Part shown: positions 8,712 to 18,373 of the stretch, piece after piece
Layout of the letters: every line of letters starts with the position of its first letter
How positions within the stretch are numbered: the stretch's first letter is position 1
From: Arthrobacter zhaoxinii
GTDB taxonomy: Bacteria > Actinomycetota > Actinomycetes > Actinomycetales > Micrococcaceae
Assembly (NCBI RefSeq): GCF_025244925.1
Contig: NZ_CP104275.1
Location: forward strand, 1,302,001-1,366,000
Reading direction: 5' to 3'
DNA length: 64,000 nucleotides
Position numbers and translations under genes: made by a program
The notes under the pieces: model-generated
Database searches by the model: none
What the model was told of the DNA's origin: nothing
What the model saw: the letters and a program-made list of their open reading frames with translations, nothing else

Positions 8712-8759
8712 ACCTATAAAGGAAGGGCATCCCCGCGGGGATGCCCTTCCTTTATAGGT
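8712..8759. terminator. 48-bp perfect palindrome, bidirectional terminator
   Basis: The sequence from 8712 to 8759 equals its own reverse complement, centred between 8735 and 8736 on CCCCGCGGGG, with AAAGGA and TCCTTT near the outer arms. It lies between the convergent merR and parA genes. AAA/TTT tracts at the stem base would act as the U-tract in either direction. The absence of a spacer loop makes it an extreme hairpin and potential cruciform. Confidence 0.85.
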
Positions 8760-8781
8760 ATATTGTGCCCTTCGCCGGACC

Positions 8782-9624
8782 CTAGGCGACCGGACGTCGC
8801 ATGACCCGGTTGCGTACGCTGCCGGAATCCGTCAGGTTCTTCATCAACGCGTCAAAGGTCGCTGCTGCCTGCTTGGCAGACTCGCCCGGCCAGTGGTGCA
8901 CCGAGTGGGCGGCACCCTGGATCTGCTGCCAGTTGGCCTGCTCCGCGATGGTGGGACTGAGCAGCAGGTCGCCGAACATCTGCTTCATTTCGGCAAGCCG
9001 GAAGACATGTTCGTTGGAACTGGGACGGACCCGGTTGGCGATAATCCCGGCGGCGCCCAGATTGGGGGCGAATTCCGCCCGGAACAGTTCGAGGGCACGC
9101 ATCGTGCGTTCGGTGCCGGCCACGGAGAACAGCGCCGGCTCGGCTACCAGCAGCACGCGGTTGCTGGCGGTCCAGGCCATCCGGGTGAGGCCGTTCAGCG
9201 ACGGCGGGCAGTCAATGAGGACCAGTCCGTACCCGGACAGCCGGGACAGCAGGGTGGTCAGGCGCCGCACGTCGCGTTTACCCACGTCCGGGCGGTCATA
9301 GATGCCGGAATACGCGGACCCCATGGCAACGTCCAGCACGGGGGAATCCTTCCCGAGTCGGCGGGCGTTCGCCACCCAGCCGCTGGGCACTACATTGTCC
9401 GAGAGCTGTGCCCGACGGGAAGTCCGGAGCATTTCGCCGATTGCCAGCTGGTTCCCGGGGCTCACGCCCAGTCCGGTGGTGGCATCGGCATGCGGGTCCA
9501 GGTCCACGACGAGCGTTGGAATGCCCGCGGCCAGCGCGGCGGATGCCAGACCCAGGGTCACGGAGGTTTTGCCCACGCCGCCCTTCAGGCTGCTGATGCT
9601 CACTACTTGCACTTGTTGAACCAA
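8782..9624 (-). CDS. ParA-family ATPase (orphan)
   Basis: Protein of 280 residues. It has the deviant Walker A motif KGGVGKT at residues 14-20, with the signature first lysine of the ParA/MinD class, the VVDLDPHADATTG switch, and a Walker B-like VLIDCPPSLN. This class forms ATP-dependent dimers that position cargo on the nucleoid or membrane. No parB gene or clear parS site is adjacent, so the chromosomal partition pair must lie elsewhere and the cargo here is unknown. The start is uncertain: the frame opens at TTG 9624, but a GTG four codons inside gives MQVVSISSLKGG, closer to family N-termini. It is convergent with merR. Confidence 0.85.
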   Translation of the reverse strand: MVQQVQVVSISSLKGGVGKTSVTLGLASAALAAGIPTLVVDLDPHADATTGLGVSPGNQLAIGEMLRTSRRAQLSDNVVPSGWVANARRLGKDSPVLDVAMGSAYSGIYDRPDVGKRDVRRLTTLLSRLSGYGLVLIDCPPSLNGLTRMAWTASNRVLLVAEPALFSVAGTERTMRALELFRAEFAPNLGAAGIIANRVRPSSNEHVFRLAEMKQMFGDLLLSPTIAEQANWQQIQGAAHSVHHWPGESAKQAAATFDALMKNLTDSGSVRNRVMRRPVA

Positions 9625-9870
9625 AACCTATCGTGTCTAGGGATCACTGGACGGCTGCAGACTCATTCTATGTGACGGACAACCGTTACCTTGGCAGCAG
9701 GCTTTTGCAGGGGTGGCGCTTAGACTGGTGCCGTGTGATGTTCAACACGGCAGCTTCGGACTCCGTCCGCCGGCGAGGTCCGGCCCGGGTGTTTCCGCTG
9801 ACGTCGTGGCTAAAATCCGTAAAAGGCGCATCTGTCCGGGTGCCCCGTCCGTCATCGACGCAGGAGATTC
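9625..9870. promoter_or_regulatory. Divergent parA-pyc intergenic region
   Basis: This 246-nt region contains no gene. On the + strand TAAAAT at 9811-9816 is a possible -10 for pyc, without a good -35. On the - strand TAGAAT (complement of 9667-9672) may serve parA. The pyc ribosome binding site CAGGAGA lies at 9861-9867. Confidence 0.35.
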
Positions 9871-12800
9871 ATGTTCTCGAAGATATTGGTCGCGAACCGA
9901 GGCGAAATTGCTATTCGTGCTTTCCGTGCCGCCTATGAACTGGGCGCTAAGACCGTGGCCGTGTTTCCCCATGAGGACCGCAATTCCATCCACCGCCAGA
10001 AAGCCGATGAAGCGTATCTGATCGGGGAAGAGGGACATCCGGTCCGGGCGTACCTGGACGTGGACGAAATTGTCCGGGTGGCCAAGGAATCCGGCTGCGA
10101 CGCCATCTACCCGGGCTACGGCTTCCTGTCCGAAAACGCGCACCTGGCCCGGGCGGCCGCCGACGCCGGCATCACCTTCGTGGGCCCGCCCGCCGACATC
10201 CTGGAGCTGGCCGGCCACAAGGTCCACGCCCTGAACGCCGCCCGGAAGGCCGGCATCCCGGTGCTGCGCTCCACCGAGCCCAGCGACAACGTGGAAAAGC
10301 TGCTCAGCGAGGCAGCGGACATCGGCTTCCCCATCTTCGTCAAGGCCGTGGCCGGCGGCGGCGGCCGGGGCATGCGGCGGGTCGACACGGCGGACAAGCT
10401 GCCCGAGGCGCTGCAGGCAGCCATGCGCGAGGCCGAGGCGGCCTTCGGCGATGCCACGGTGTTCCTGGAGCAGGCGGTCCTGCGTCCCCGGCACATCGAA
10501 GTGCAGATCCTGGCCGATGCTGACGGCAACATCGTGCACCTGTTCGAGCGCGACTGCTCGCTGCAGCGCCGCCACCAGAAAGTGGTGGAGATAGCCCCGG
10601 CCCCCAACCTGGATGAGAACATCCGCCAGGCCCTGTACCGGGACGCGGTCAAGTTCGCCAAGGCCCTGGGCTACGTCAACGCCGGAACGGTGGAGTTCCT
10701 CGTGGACACCGTCGGAGAACGCGCCGGACAGCACGTCTTCATCGAAATGAACCCCCGCGTCCAGGTGGAGCACACGGTCACCGAGGAAATCACCGACGTC
10801 GACATTGTCCAGTCCCAGCTCCGGATCGCGGCCGGGGAAACGCTGGCGGACCTGGGCCTGCAGCAGGATGAACTGCAGATCCGCGGTGCCGCCCTCCAGT
10901 GCCGCATCACCACCGAGGATCCGAGCAACGGGTTCCGGCCCGACGTCGGCCGCATCACCGCTTACCGTTCCGCCGGCGGTGCGGGTGTGCGGCTCGACGG
11001 CGGCACCGTCTACGCAGGCGCCGAGATCAGCCCGCACTTCGACTCGATGCTCGTGAAGCTGACCTGCAGGGGCCGCACCTATCCCATCGCCGTCAACCGG
11101 GCCCGCCGGGCGCTGGCCGAGTTCCGCATCCGCGGCGTCGCCACCAACATCGCCTTCCTGCAGGCCGTCCTGGATGATCCGGACTTCGTGGCCGGAGACG
11201 TAGCCACCTCCTTCATCGAGGAACGACCCGAACTGCTCAATGCCCGCGGCTCAGCCGACCGCGGCACCAAGCTGCTCAACTGGCTCGCCGACGTTACGGT
11301 CAACAAGCCGTACGGCGACCCTGTTGCGCACATCAACCCGGCGGAGAAGCTGCCCGGCGGCCTGCCCGAAGCCGTGCCGGGCTCACGGCAGCGGCTCCTG
11401 GAACTGGGCCCCGAGGGTTTCGCGGCGGACCTGCGGCAGCGGACCGCCCTGGCCGTCACGGACACCACCTTCCGTGATGCCCACCAGTCGCTGCTGGCCA
11501 CCAGGGTCCGGACCCGGGACCTGGTCGCGGCGGCACCTGCGGTGTCCGCCCTGACCCCGGAACTGCTGTCCGTGGAAGCCTGGGGCGGTGCCACCTACGA
11601 CGTCGCCCTGCGTTTCCTGGGCGAAGATCCCTGGGAACGGCTCGCCTCCCTGCGGCACCAGCTGCCCAACATCTGCATCCAGATGCTGCTCCGCGGACGG
11701 AACACGGTTGGTTACACGCCGTATCCCACCGAAGTCACCGAAGCGTTCGTCGAGGAAGCCGCCGCCACCGGTGTGGACATCTTCCGCATTTTCGACGCCC
11801 TGAACGATGTGTCGCAGATGGAGCCCGCCATCCGGGCCGTCCGCAAGACGGGCACCGCCGTCGCCGAGGTGGCGCTTTGCTACACCGGCGACATGCTGAA
11901 CCCTAATGAGGACCTCTACACGCTGGACTACTACCTGGACCTGGCGCAGAAGATGGTGGACGCCGGCGCCCACATCCTGGCCATCAAGGACATGGCCGGG
12001 CTGCTGCGCCCCGCCGCGGCCGCCAAACTGGTCGCGGCGCTGCGGGAGCGTTTCGAGCTGCCCGTCCACCTCCACACGCACGACACCGCAGGCGGCCAGC
12101 TGGCCACCCTGCTCGCGGCTTCGGAGGCGGGAGTCGACGCTGTGGACGTCGCCAGTGCCCCGTTGGCCGGCACCACCAGCCAGCCGTCCATGTCCTCCCT
12201 GGTCGCGGCGCTGACCAACACCGAGCGGGACACCGGGATCAGCCTGGATGCCGTGGGTGCCCTCGAGCCGTACTGGGAGGCCGTGCGGCGCGTGTACGCT
12301 CCCTTCGAATCCGGGCTTGCGGGTCCGACCGGACGCGTGTACCGCCACGAAATCCCCGGCGGCCAGCTCTCCAACCTGCGCCAGCAGGCGATTGCCCTGG
12401 GGCTGGGGGAGCGCTTCGAAGCCATCGAAGACATGTACACCGCCGCCGACCGGATCCTGGGCCGCCTGGTCAAGGTCACGCCGTCGTCCAAGGTTGTCGG
12501 TGACCTCGCGCTTCAGCTGGTGGGTTCCAACGTCTCCCCGGAGGACTTCGAGGAGAACCCGCAGAACTACGACATCCCGGATTCGGTCATCGGCTTCCTC
12601 AGCGGCGAACTCGGAGACCCGCCCGGAGGCTGGCCCGAACCCTTCCGGACCAAGGCCCTGCAGGGACGCGAAATCAAGCCCCGCCACGTCGACCTGACGG
12701 AGGTGGACAAGGCAGGCCTGCACGCAGACTCCGCCACCCGGCAGGAAACCCTGAACCGCCTGCTCTTCGCAGGCCCGGCCAAGGAGTTCGCCACTGTCCG

Positions 12801-13269
12801 GGAAACCTACGGAGACGTCTCTGTCCTCGAAACCCGCGACTACCTTTACGGGCTGCGCCGCGGCGAAGAGCACGTCATCGAACTGGAAAAGGGTGTGCGC
12901 CTGATCGCGGCACTGGACGCAGTGTCCGAACCGGATGAAAAGGGCATGCGCACGGTCATGACGACCCTGAACGGGCAGATGCGGCCCGTCTCGGTCCGGG
13001 ACCGCAGCATTGAAAGCACTACCAAGACGGCGGAACGGGCCGATCCGGCCGAACCCGGGCACGTTGCGGCTCCGTTCGCCGGTGCTGTAACGGTCACGGC
13101 CAAGGAAGGGGCAGAGGTTGCCGCCGGCGAGACCGTGGCGACCATCGAAGCCATGAAGATGGAGGCCTCCATTACGGCCCCGGTCGCCGGCACGGTGGAA
13201 CGGGTCGCCATCTCCCGGGTGGAACAGGTCCAGGGCGGAGACCTGCTCCTGGTCATTGCTCCGAAGTGA
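9871..13269 (+). CDS. pyc: Pyruvate carboxylase, single-chain
   Basis: Protein of 1132 residues, the full length of the alpha4 enzyme. Domain order: biotin carboxylase (start FSKILVANRGEIAIRAFRAA; ATP-grasp KAVAGGGGRGMR; catalytic EMNPRVQVEHTVTE), a carboxyltransferase of the DRE-TIM/HMGL type (about 520-800; TDTTFRDAHQSLLATRVRTR, then FRIFDALNDV), the conserved carboxylase linker, and a biotinyl domain with EAMKMEA (Lys1096). It makes oxaloacetate from pyruvate and bicarbonate with ATP, refilling the TCA cycle in the cytoplasm. A CAGGAGA site precedes the ATG. It is followed 43 nt later by mycothione reductase, which seems to have its own promoter. Confidence 0.97.
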   Translation: MFSKILVANRGEIAIRAFRAAYELGAKTVAVFPHEDRNSIHRQKADEAYLIGEEGHPVRAYLDVDEIVRVAKESGCDAIYPGYGFLSENAHLARAAADAGITFVGPPADILELAGHKVHALNAARKAGIPVLRSTEPSDNVEKLLSEAADIGFPIFVKAVAGGGGRGMRRVDTADKLPEALQAAMREAEAAFGDATVFLEQAVLRPRHIEVQILADADGNIVHLFERDCSLQRRHQKVVEIAPAPNLDENIRQALYRDAVKFAKALGYVNAGTVEFLVDTVGERAGQHVFIEMNPRVQVEHTVTEEITDVDIVQSQLRIAAGETLADLGLQQDELQIRGAALQCRITTEDPSNGFRPDVGRITAYRSAGGAGVRLDGGTVYAGAEISPHFDSMLVKLTCRGRTYPIAVNRARRALAEFRIRGVATNIAFLQAVLDDPDFVAGDVATSFIEERPELLNARGSADRGTKLLNWLADVTVNKPYGDPVAHINPAEKLPGGLPEAVPGSRQRLLELGPEGFAADLRQRTALAVTDTTFRDAHQSLLATRVRTRDLVAAAPAVSALTPELLSVEAWGGATYDVALRFLGEDPWERLASLRHQLPNICIQMLLRGRNTVGYTPYPTEVTEAFVEEAAATGVDIFRIFDALNDVSQMEPAIRAVRKTGTAVAEVALCYTGDMLNPNEDLYTLDYYLDLAQKMVDAGAHILAIKDMAGLLRPAAAAKLVAALRERFELPVHLHTHDTAGGQLATLLAASEAGVDAVDVASAPLAGTTSQPSMSSLVAALTNTERDTGISLDAVGALEPYWEAVRRVYAPFESGLAGPTGRVYRHEIPGGQLSNLRQQAIALGLGERFEAIEDMYTAADRILGRLVKVTPSSKVVGDLALQLVGSNVSPEDFEENPQNYDIPDSVIGFLSGELGDPPGGWPEPFRTKALQGREIKPRHVDLTEVDKAGLHADSATRQETLNRLLFAGPAKEFATVRETYGDVSVLETRDYLYGLRRGEEHVIELEKGVRLIAALDAVSEPDEKGMRTVMTTLNGQMRPVSVRDRSIESTTKTAERADPAEPGHVAAPFAGAVTVTAKEGAEVAAGETVATIEAMKMEASITAPVAGTVERVAISRVEQVQGGDLLLVIAPK

Positions 13270-13312
13270 ACCCCGAGTGGTGGCGGAAGTCGAACTGCAT
13301 AGACTGAAGAGC

Positions 13313-14740
13313 GTGACTCACTTCGATTTGGCAATCATTGGCTCCGGCTCCGGCAACTCGCTCATCACCCCGGACTGGGACGGCAAGAAGGTAGCGATCA
13401 TCGACGGAGGCACGTTCGGAGGAACGTGCCTCAATGTCGGCTGCATCCCCACCAAGATGTTCGTGTACCCCGCCCAGCTGGCCGCCGCCGCCGTCGACGG
13501 CGCCCGGCTGGGCGTGGACTCGGTGACGACCGGGGTGCGGTGGCGGGATATCCGCGACCGGATCTTCTCGCGGATTGACGCCATCTCCGACGGCGGGCGC
13601 CGCTACCGGGACGAGGAGCTCGAGAACGTCACCCTCTACAGCGAATACGTCCGCTTCGTCTCTCCGCACGCCCTGGTGACGGCGTCGGGGGAAAAGATTA
13701 CGGCCGACCAGATTGTCGTGGCCGCAGGCTCCCGTCCGGTCCTGCCGGATGTGCCGGGGATGGACCTGCCGCAGGTCCATACCTCGGACACGGTGATGCG
13801 CATCGATGATCTGCCGGCCCGGGTGCTGATCATCGGAGGCGGATACATCGCCGCGGAGTTCGGGTTCGTTTTCTCCGCTTTCGGTTCGGACGTCACCGTG
13901 GCCGTGCGGTCGGGCGCGCTGCTTCGTTCCCTGGACGCCACGGTGTCCGAGCGCTTTACCGCGGAGGCGTCCAAGCAGTGGAACCTGCAGCTGAACACCA
14001 CCGTGGACTCACTGGTGGAAAATGCGGACGGGTCGGTGCATGCCGTGCTCTCCGGTCCCGCCGGTGAATCGGCACTGGACGTGGATCTGGTGCTTGTGGC
14101 CACCGGCCGGACACCCAACACCGACCGGCTGGACGTCGCGGCGGCCGGTTTCGACGTCACCGGGGACCGGCGCCTGGCGGTGGACAGCTACGGACGTGTG
14201 CTGGCAGCCGGTGCGCCCGTCCCGGGGATCTGGGCGCTGGGCGACGTCAGCAGCCCCTACCAGCTCAAGCATGTGGCCAACCATGAGGCCCGCGTAGTAG
14301 CGCACAACCTGGTCCACCCCGGGGATCTGCGTGCCATGGACCACCGCTTCGTTCCGGCGGCCGTGTTCAGCAGCCCGCAGATCGCCAGCGTGGGGATGAC
14401 CGAGGACGAGGCCCTGGCGGACACGGAAGCCCGCGGCGTCGAACTGGCTCTTGCGGTCCAGGAATACGGGTCGACGGCGTACGGCTGGGCCATGGAGGAC
14501 TCGACCGGTTTTGTGAAGCTGCTGGCGGAGAAGGAAAGCGGCCGGCTGCTCGGCGCGCACATCATGGGCCATGAGGCGTCCATGCTGATCCAGCCGCTGG
14601 TGCAGGCAATGGAATTCGGGCTGGACGCGGCCACGATGGCCCGCGGGCAGTACTGGATCCACCCGGCGCTGACCGAAGTGGTGGAAAACGCGCTGCTCTC
14701 CCTGAACACAAAGGAAAAGCCGGGCCCGAACCGTCTCTAG
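13313..14740 (+). CDS. mtr: Mycothione reductase
   Basis: Protein of 475 residues of the pyridine nucleotide-disulfide oxidoreductase family. It starts THFDLAIIGSGSGN (FAD dinucleotide loop), then carries the redox-active pair in GGTCLNVGCIPTKMFVYPA, an NAD(P)H loop VLIIGGGYIAAEFG, the second FAD motif IWALGDV and a C-terminal dimer domain with the HP pair in WIHPALTE. The MFVYPA extension after the disulfide and the SGN start distinguish mycothione reductase from lipoamide dehydrogenase. It reduces mycothiol disulfide, the actinobacterial counterpart of glutathione. GTG 13313 was chosen over the longer frame because a TAGACT -10 element ends 7 nt before it and the fold starts there. Confidence 0.92.
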   Translation: MTHFDLAIIGSGSGNSLITPDWDGKKVAIIDGGTFGGTCLNVGCIPTKMFVYPAQLAAAAVDGARLGVDSVTTGVRWRDIRDRIFSRIDAISDGGRRYRDEELENVTLYSEYVRFVSPHALVTASGEKITADQIVVAAGSRPVLPDVPGMDLPQVHTSDTVMRIDDLPARVLIIGGGYIAAEFGFVFSAFGSDVTVAVRSGALLRSLDATVSERFTAEASKQWNLQLNTTVDSLVENADGSVHAVLSGPAGESALDVDLVLVATGRTPNTDRLDVAAAGFDVTGDRRLAVDSYGRVLAAGAPVPGIWALGDVSSPYQLKHVANHEARVVAHNLVHPGDLRAMDHRFVPAAVFSSPQIASVGMTEDEALADTEARGVELALAVQEYGSTAYGWAMEDSTGFVKLLAEKESGRLLGAHIMGHEASMLIQPLVQAMEFGLDAATMARGQYWIHPALTEVVENALLSLNTKEKPGPNRL

Positions 14741-14773
14741 TCGAGGCGGCTCCGGCCCGGCCGGGTGCAGGCG

Positions 14774-16582
14774 TCAGACGCGCTGCCCGCTGTAGATATC
14801 GTCGATGACGTCCGAGAAGTCCCGCAGGACCTGGGCGCGCTTGATCTTCATCGACGGCGTCAGGTGTCCGCTGGTCTCGGTGAAGTCCGTCGGGACCACG
14901 CGGAACTTCTTGATGGCCTCGGCGGAGGAGACCTTCTTGTTGGCGCGGTCCACCAGGGCCTGCAGCTCGTTCTGCAGCTCATCGGTTTTGGCAACTTCGG
15001 TCACCGTCATGGTGGCCGGCAGCTTGTGGCGTCCCAGCCACCCGGGCAGGGCCTCCTCGTCCACCGTGATCAGGGCCGAAATGAACGGCTTCGCATCCCC
15101 GACGACAACGCACTGGGACACAATCGAATCGGCACGGATGGAATCCTCCAGGTGCGACGGGACCACGTTCTTGCCCCCGGCCGTGATGATGATTTCCTTT
15201 TTCCGGCCGGTGATCTTCAGGAAGCCGTCGGCGTCGAGTTCACCGATGTCGCCGGTATGGAACCAGCCGTCCGTGAAGGTTTCACCCATCAGCTCAGGGC
15301 GGTTGTAGTAGCCCTTCATGACACTGATGCCCTTGGCCAGGATCTCGCCGTCGTCGGCGATCTTCACACTGTTGCCGGGAAGCGGCGCGCCCACCGTGCC
15401 CAGCTTGACCAGCTGCGGGGTGTTGGTGGTCAGCGGGGCGGTGGTTTCGGTCAGGCCGTAGCCCTCCAGCACCAGCAGGCCGATGCCGTGGAAGAAGTGC
15501 CCCAGCCGTTCGCCCAGGGGAGCTCCGCCGGACACGGCGTATTCCACCTTGCCGCCCATGGCCTCGCGGATCTTGCCGTACAGCAGGCGGTCGAAGAGTG
15601 CGTGCCGAAGGGTCAGGCTCAGCGGCACCTTCCCCTCCTGCTTTGCCCTCGACCAGGCCACTGCGGTGGCGACGCCGGCATGGAAGATCTTGCCCTTTCC
15701 GCCGTCCTCGGCCTTCAGCATGGAGGCGTTGAAGACCTTCTCCAGCACGCGCGGGACCACCAGGATGAAGCTGGGCTTGAAGCTCTGCAGATCCGGGAGA
15801 AGGTTCTTGACGTCGGGGGTGTGCGCGACGGTGGCGCCGGTGGCCACGCAGAGCACGGAGATGAACCGGGCAAGGACGTGCGCCAGCGGCAGGAACATGA
15901 TGGTCTGCGAGCCTTCGGTCGCCACCTCGGGCTCCGCCAGCTCGGAGTTGCGCGACACGTCGACGAAGTTGGCGTGGGTGAGTTCGCAGCCCTTCGGCTT
16001 GCCCGTGGTGCCGGAGGTGTAGATGATGGTCGCCAGGTCCGCCATCTGCGCGGTTGAGCGCCGTTTCTCGAGATCTTCATCACTCACCGAGGCGCCCTCG
16101 GTGCGCAGCGCATCCAGCCCGCCGCCGTCGATCTGCCAGACATTGGCGACCATGGAAAGGTCCTCATCGGCCGCCGCCGTGCGGACAATGTTCTCGTGTC
16201 TGGCAGCCTCCACCACAATGCCGACGGCACCGGAATCACTGAGGATCCAGGCGACCTGCGAAGGGGAGGAGGTTTCATAGACCGGAACCGGAACGGCTCC
16301 GGCGAACCAAAGGGCAAAGTCCACGAGGGTCCACTCGTACCGGGTCCGGGACATGATGGCCACACGGTCGCCTGCCTTGACACCGCTGGCCATAAAGCCC
16401 TTTGCCAGCGCCCGGACGTCCTTGGTGAATTCCGTGGCACTGATCCGCTGCCATTCGCCCTGGCCGTTCCGGACGGCAAAGAGAGCGGGGTTGCTTGGCT
16501 TGGCTGCCTGATCGAGCAGCATGTTGGTGATGTTCGTCTGCGGCGGGGACTCCGCTAGGACGGGAACACTGAATTCTCGCAC
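14774..16582 (-). CDS. Long-chain fatty acid-CoA ligase (FadD15-like)
   Basis: Protein of 602 residues of the ANL adenylating family. The AMP/phosphate loop is IIYTSGTTGKPKG at about 186-198, followed by GYGLTETTAP (A5 motif) and the hinge region DGWFHTGDIGELDADGFLKI. The KKEIIITAGGKNVVPSHLED segment is typical of long-chain acyl-CoA synthetases. It activates fatty acids to acyl-CoA with ATP for lipid synthesis or beta-oxidation. The start was set to GTG 16582, because AAAGGAG lies 6 nt upstream and MREFSVP fits family N-termini; the 12 residues further upstream have no ribosome site. It is divergent from the ROK kinase and convergent with mtr. Confidence 0.93.
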   Translation of the reverse strand: MREFSVPVLAESPPQTNITNMLLDQAAKPSNPALFAVRNGQGEWQRISATEFTKDVRALAKGFMASGVKAGDRVAIMSRTRYEWTLVDFALWFAGAVPVPVYETSSPSQVAWILSDSGAVGIVVEAARHENIVRTAAADEDLSMVANVWQIDGGGLDALRTEGASVSDEDLEKRRSTAQMADLATIIYTSGTTGKPKGCELTHANFVDVSRNSELAEPEVATEGSQTIMFLPLAHVLARFISVLCVATGATVAHTPDVKNLLPDLQSFKPSFILVVPRVLEKVFNASMLKAEDGGKGKIFHAGVATAVAWSRAKQEGKVPLSLTLRHALFDRLLYGKIREAMGGKVEYAVSGGAPLGERLGHFFHGIGLLVLEGYGLTETTAPLTTNTPQLVKLGTVGAPLPGNSVKIADDGEILAKGISVMKGYYNRPELMGETFTDGWFHTGDIGELDADGFLKITGRKKEIIITAGGKNVVPSHLEDSIRADSIVSQCVVVGDAKPFISALITVDEEALPGWLGRHKLPATMTVTEVAKTDELQNELQALVDRANKKVSSAEAIKKFRVVPTDFTETSGHLTPSMKIKRAQVLRDFSDVIDDIYSGQRV

Positions 16583-16722
16583 GATAGCTCCTTTGATATC
16601 CGTTACGCCCGTAGGCACTGTTCAGCCTATAACCTAGATCACATTTTCATACCCATCGGTAACCTTGCGGATCGATAACGAACGCGTCGCTGCTCTTGCC
16701 GTTTCCCTAGAATAGGTTTCTG

Positions 16723-17793
16723 ATGCGTCCAGTTACCCCAGCACCCGTTCCCCGATCCCTTTCCACCCCGCTCCAGCGCCGGCAGGCGGAGCCGTTCCGG
16801 ACCCGCAGGCCCATGCGGCTGCCCAACCGGATGCGGCGGCGGGGCCTGGCCATCGGCATCGATATCGGCGGAACCAAAGTCGCCGCCGGGCTGGTCGACG
16901 GCGACGGCCGGGTCCTGAAGCAGGCACGCCGTTCGACGCCCGGCCAGGATCCGCGCGAAGTCGAAGCAGTCATCGTGGACCTGGTCCGGGAACTGTCCGC
17001 CGATCACCACGTGTGGTCCGTGGGAATCGGCGCGGCCGGGTGGATGGACCTCGCCGGCAGCACGGTCTTGTTCAGCCCCCATTTGGCCTGGCGCAACGAG
17101 CCGCTGCGCGAGAACCTGGAGCGGCTGCTGCGCCGCCGGGTCTTCCTGGTCAACGACGCCGACGGCGCCGCCTGGGCTGAATACCGGTTCGGAGCCGGCG
17201 CGGGGGAGAGCAGGATGGTCTGCATCACCCTGGGCACCGGAATCGGCGGGGCGATGGTGCTCGACGGCCGCCTCGAACGCGGCCGGTACGGTGTGGCGGG
17301 CGAGTTCGGCCACCAGATCATCATGCCCGGCGGGCACCGCTGCGAATGCGGCAACCGCGGCTGCTGGGAACAATATGCATCGGGCAACGCCCTGGGCCGG
17401 GAGGCCCGGGAGCTGGCAGCGGCAAACTCGCCGGTGGCCTCGGAACTGCTCCGGGCGGTGGACGGCGATGCGAATCGGGTGACCGGCGCCGTCGTTACCC
17501 GCCTCGCCCTCGAGGGCGATCCGGCCTGCGTGGAACTGCTGGATGAGGTGGGGCAGTGGCTGGGGCTGGGGCTGGCTAACCTGGCCGCGGCCCTTGACCC
17601 GGGGATGTTCGTCATCGGCGGCGGGCTCAGCGATGCCGGTGACCTGCTGCTGGAACCTGCCCGGCGGTCCTTTGCCCGGAACCTCACCGGTCGCGGTTTC
17701 CGCCCGGCGGCCGGGATGGAGCGTGCCGCCCTGGGTCCTGCGGCGGGAATGATCGGCGCCGCCGACCTGTCCCGGATCGCCGCACGCCGCTGA
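16723..17793 (+). CDS. ROK-family glucokinase-type sugar kinase
   Basis: Protein of 356 residues. The ATP phosphate-1 loop AIGIDIGGTKVAAG lies near residues 44-56, VNDADGAAWAEYRFGAG contains the catalytic Asp, LGTGIGGAMV is the second phosphate loop, and GHQIIMPGGHRCECGNRGCW is the ROK zinc/substrate motif with His and three Cys. No N-terminal helix-turn-helix is present, so it should be an enzyme rather than an NagC-type repressor; glucose is the most likely substrate. TAGAAT ends 9 nt before ATG 16723, suggesting a nearly leaderless mRNA. The Arg/Pro-rich first 40 residues are unusual, and Met31 or Met37 could be the true start. Confidence 0.85.
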   Translation: MRPVTPAPVPRSLSTPLQRRQAEPFRTRRPMRLPNRMRRRGLAIGIDIGGTKVAAGLVDGDGRVLKQARRSTPGQDPREVEAVIVDLVRELSADHHVWSVGIGAAGWMDLAGSTVLFSPHLAWRNEPLRENLERLLRRRVFLVNDADGAAWAEYRFGAGAGESRMVCITLGTGIGGAMVLDGRLERGRYGVAGEFGHQIIMPGGHRCECGNRGCWEQYASGNALGREARELAAANSPVASELLRAVDGDANRVTGAVVTRLALEGDPACVELLDEVGQWLGLGLANLAAALDPGMFVIGGGLSDAGDLLLEPARRSFARNLTGRGFRPAAGMERAALGPAAGMIGAADLSRIAARR

Positions 17794-17824
17794 GCCGCGG
17801 CGTCCCGTTGCGGGAAGGCCGGGC

Positions 17825-18373
17825 CTAGACGGCGGCGCCGTCGTCGCCCTCATCACGGTGCTGGGGTAGTCGGAAAAGCAGGTAGCCGGCCGATCCGGCG
17901 AAAACCGCAATGGTTCCCAGGATGACGGCCAGGGGTGCATCGCGCCAGAACATGGCGAACACCAGGAGCAGCAGCGGCCCGGCCAGTGTGCCCAGCCAGC
18001 TGAGCACCACCAGCGGTTCGCCCATGCCGAGGGGAGGAGGTTCCGGCGGAACAAAACCGCCGTTGTCGTCCCCGTCATCCTCCGCTGTATAGTCCCGCGG
18101 TCCCGCCGCTGCCAGCGGCTGGTTCCGGAAGATTGCCCGCGTACGTTCGGCCGGAGAGGGTTCGGCCGGAGACGGTGCCGCCGGTTCAGGGGACGCTCCG
18201 GTCTTTCCGGTGTCCCGGCCGCCGGATCCGTCCGCGGATTCGTCCGGAGCGCCCGGCGGGTCCGGCTCGGGCTGCACGGGATCGGCGGCGTCCATGTGCT
18301 CCAGCCGGGCCACCAGATCCAGCCAGACTTCCTCGTCCGTTGACTTGTTGTGGTCCGGCTCGCGTTCGCTCAT
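17825..18373 (-). CDS. Actinobacterial membrane protein with acidic/Pro-rich N-terminus
   Basis: Protein of 182 residues. The first 125 residues are hydrophilic, rich in Asp, Glu, Pro and Ala (MSEREPDHNKSTDEEVWLDL), followed by two predicted membrane helices (VLSWLGTLAGPLLLLVFAMF and PLAVILGTIAVFAGSAGYLLF) and a charged tail. I do not recognise a named domain. Its ATG overlaps the stop of the upstream esterase gene by 4 bases, so the two are translationally coupled and probably work in the same envelope context. No function is claimed. Confidence 0.8.
   Translation of the reverse strand: MSEREPDHNKSTDEEVWLDLVARLEHMDAADPVQPEPDPPGAPDESADGSGGRDTGKTGASPEPAAPSPAEPSPAERTRAIFRNQPLAAAGPRDYTAEDDGDDNGGFVPPEPPPLGMGEPLVVLSWLGTLAGPLLLLVFAMFWRDAPLAVILGTIAVFAGSAGYLLFRLPQHRDEGDDGAAV

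Noticed and set aside
11383..13062. 559-codon minus-strand frame opposite pyc
   Set aside because: Shadow of the carboxyltransferase half of pyruvate carboxylase; no domain seen.
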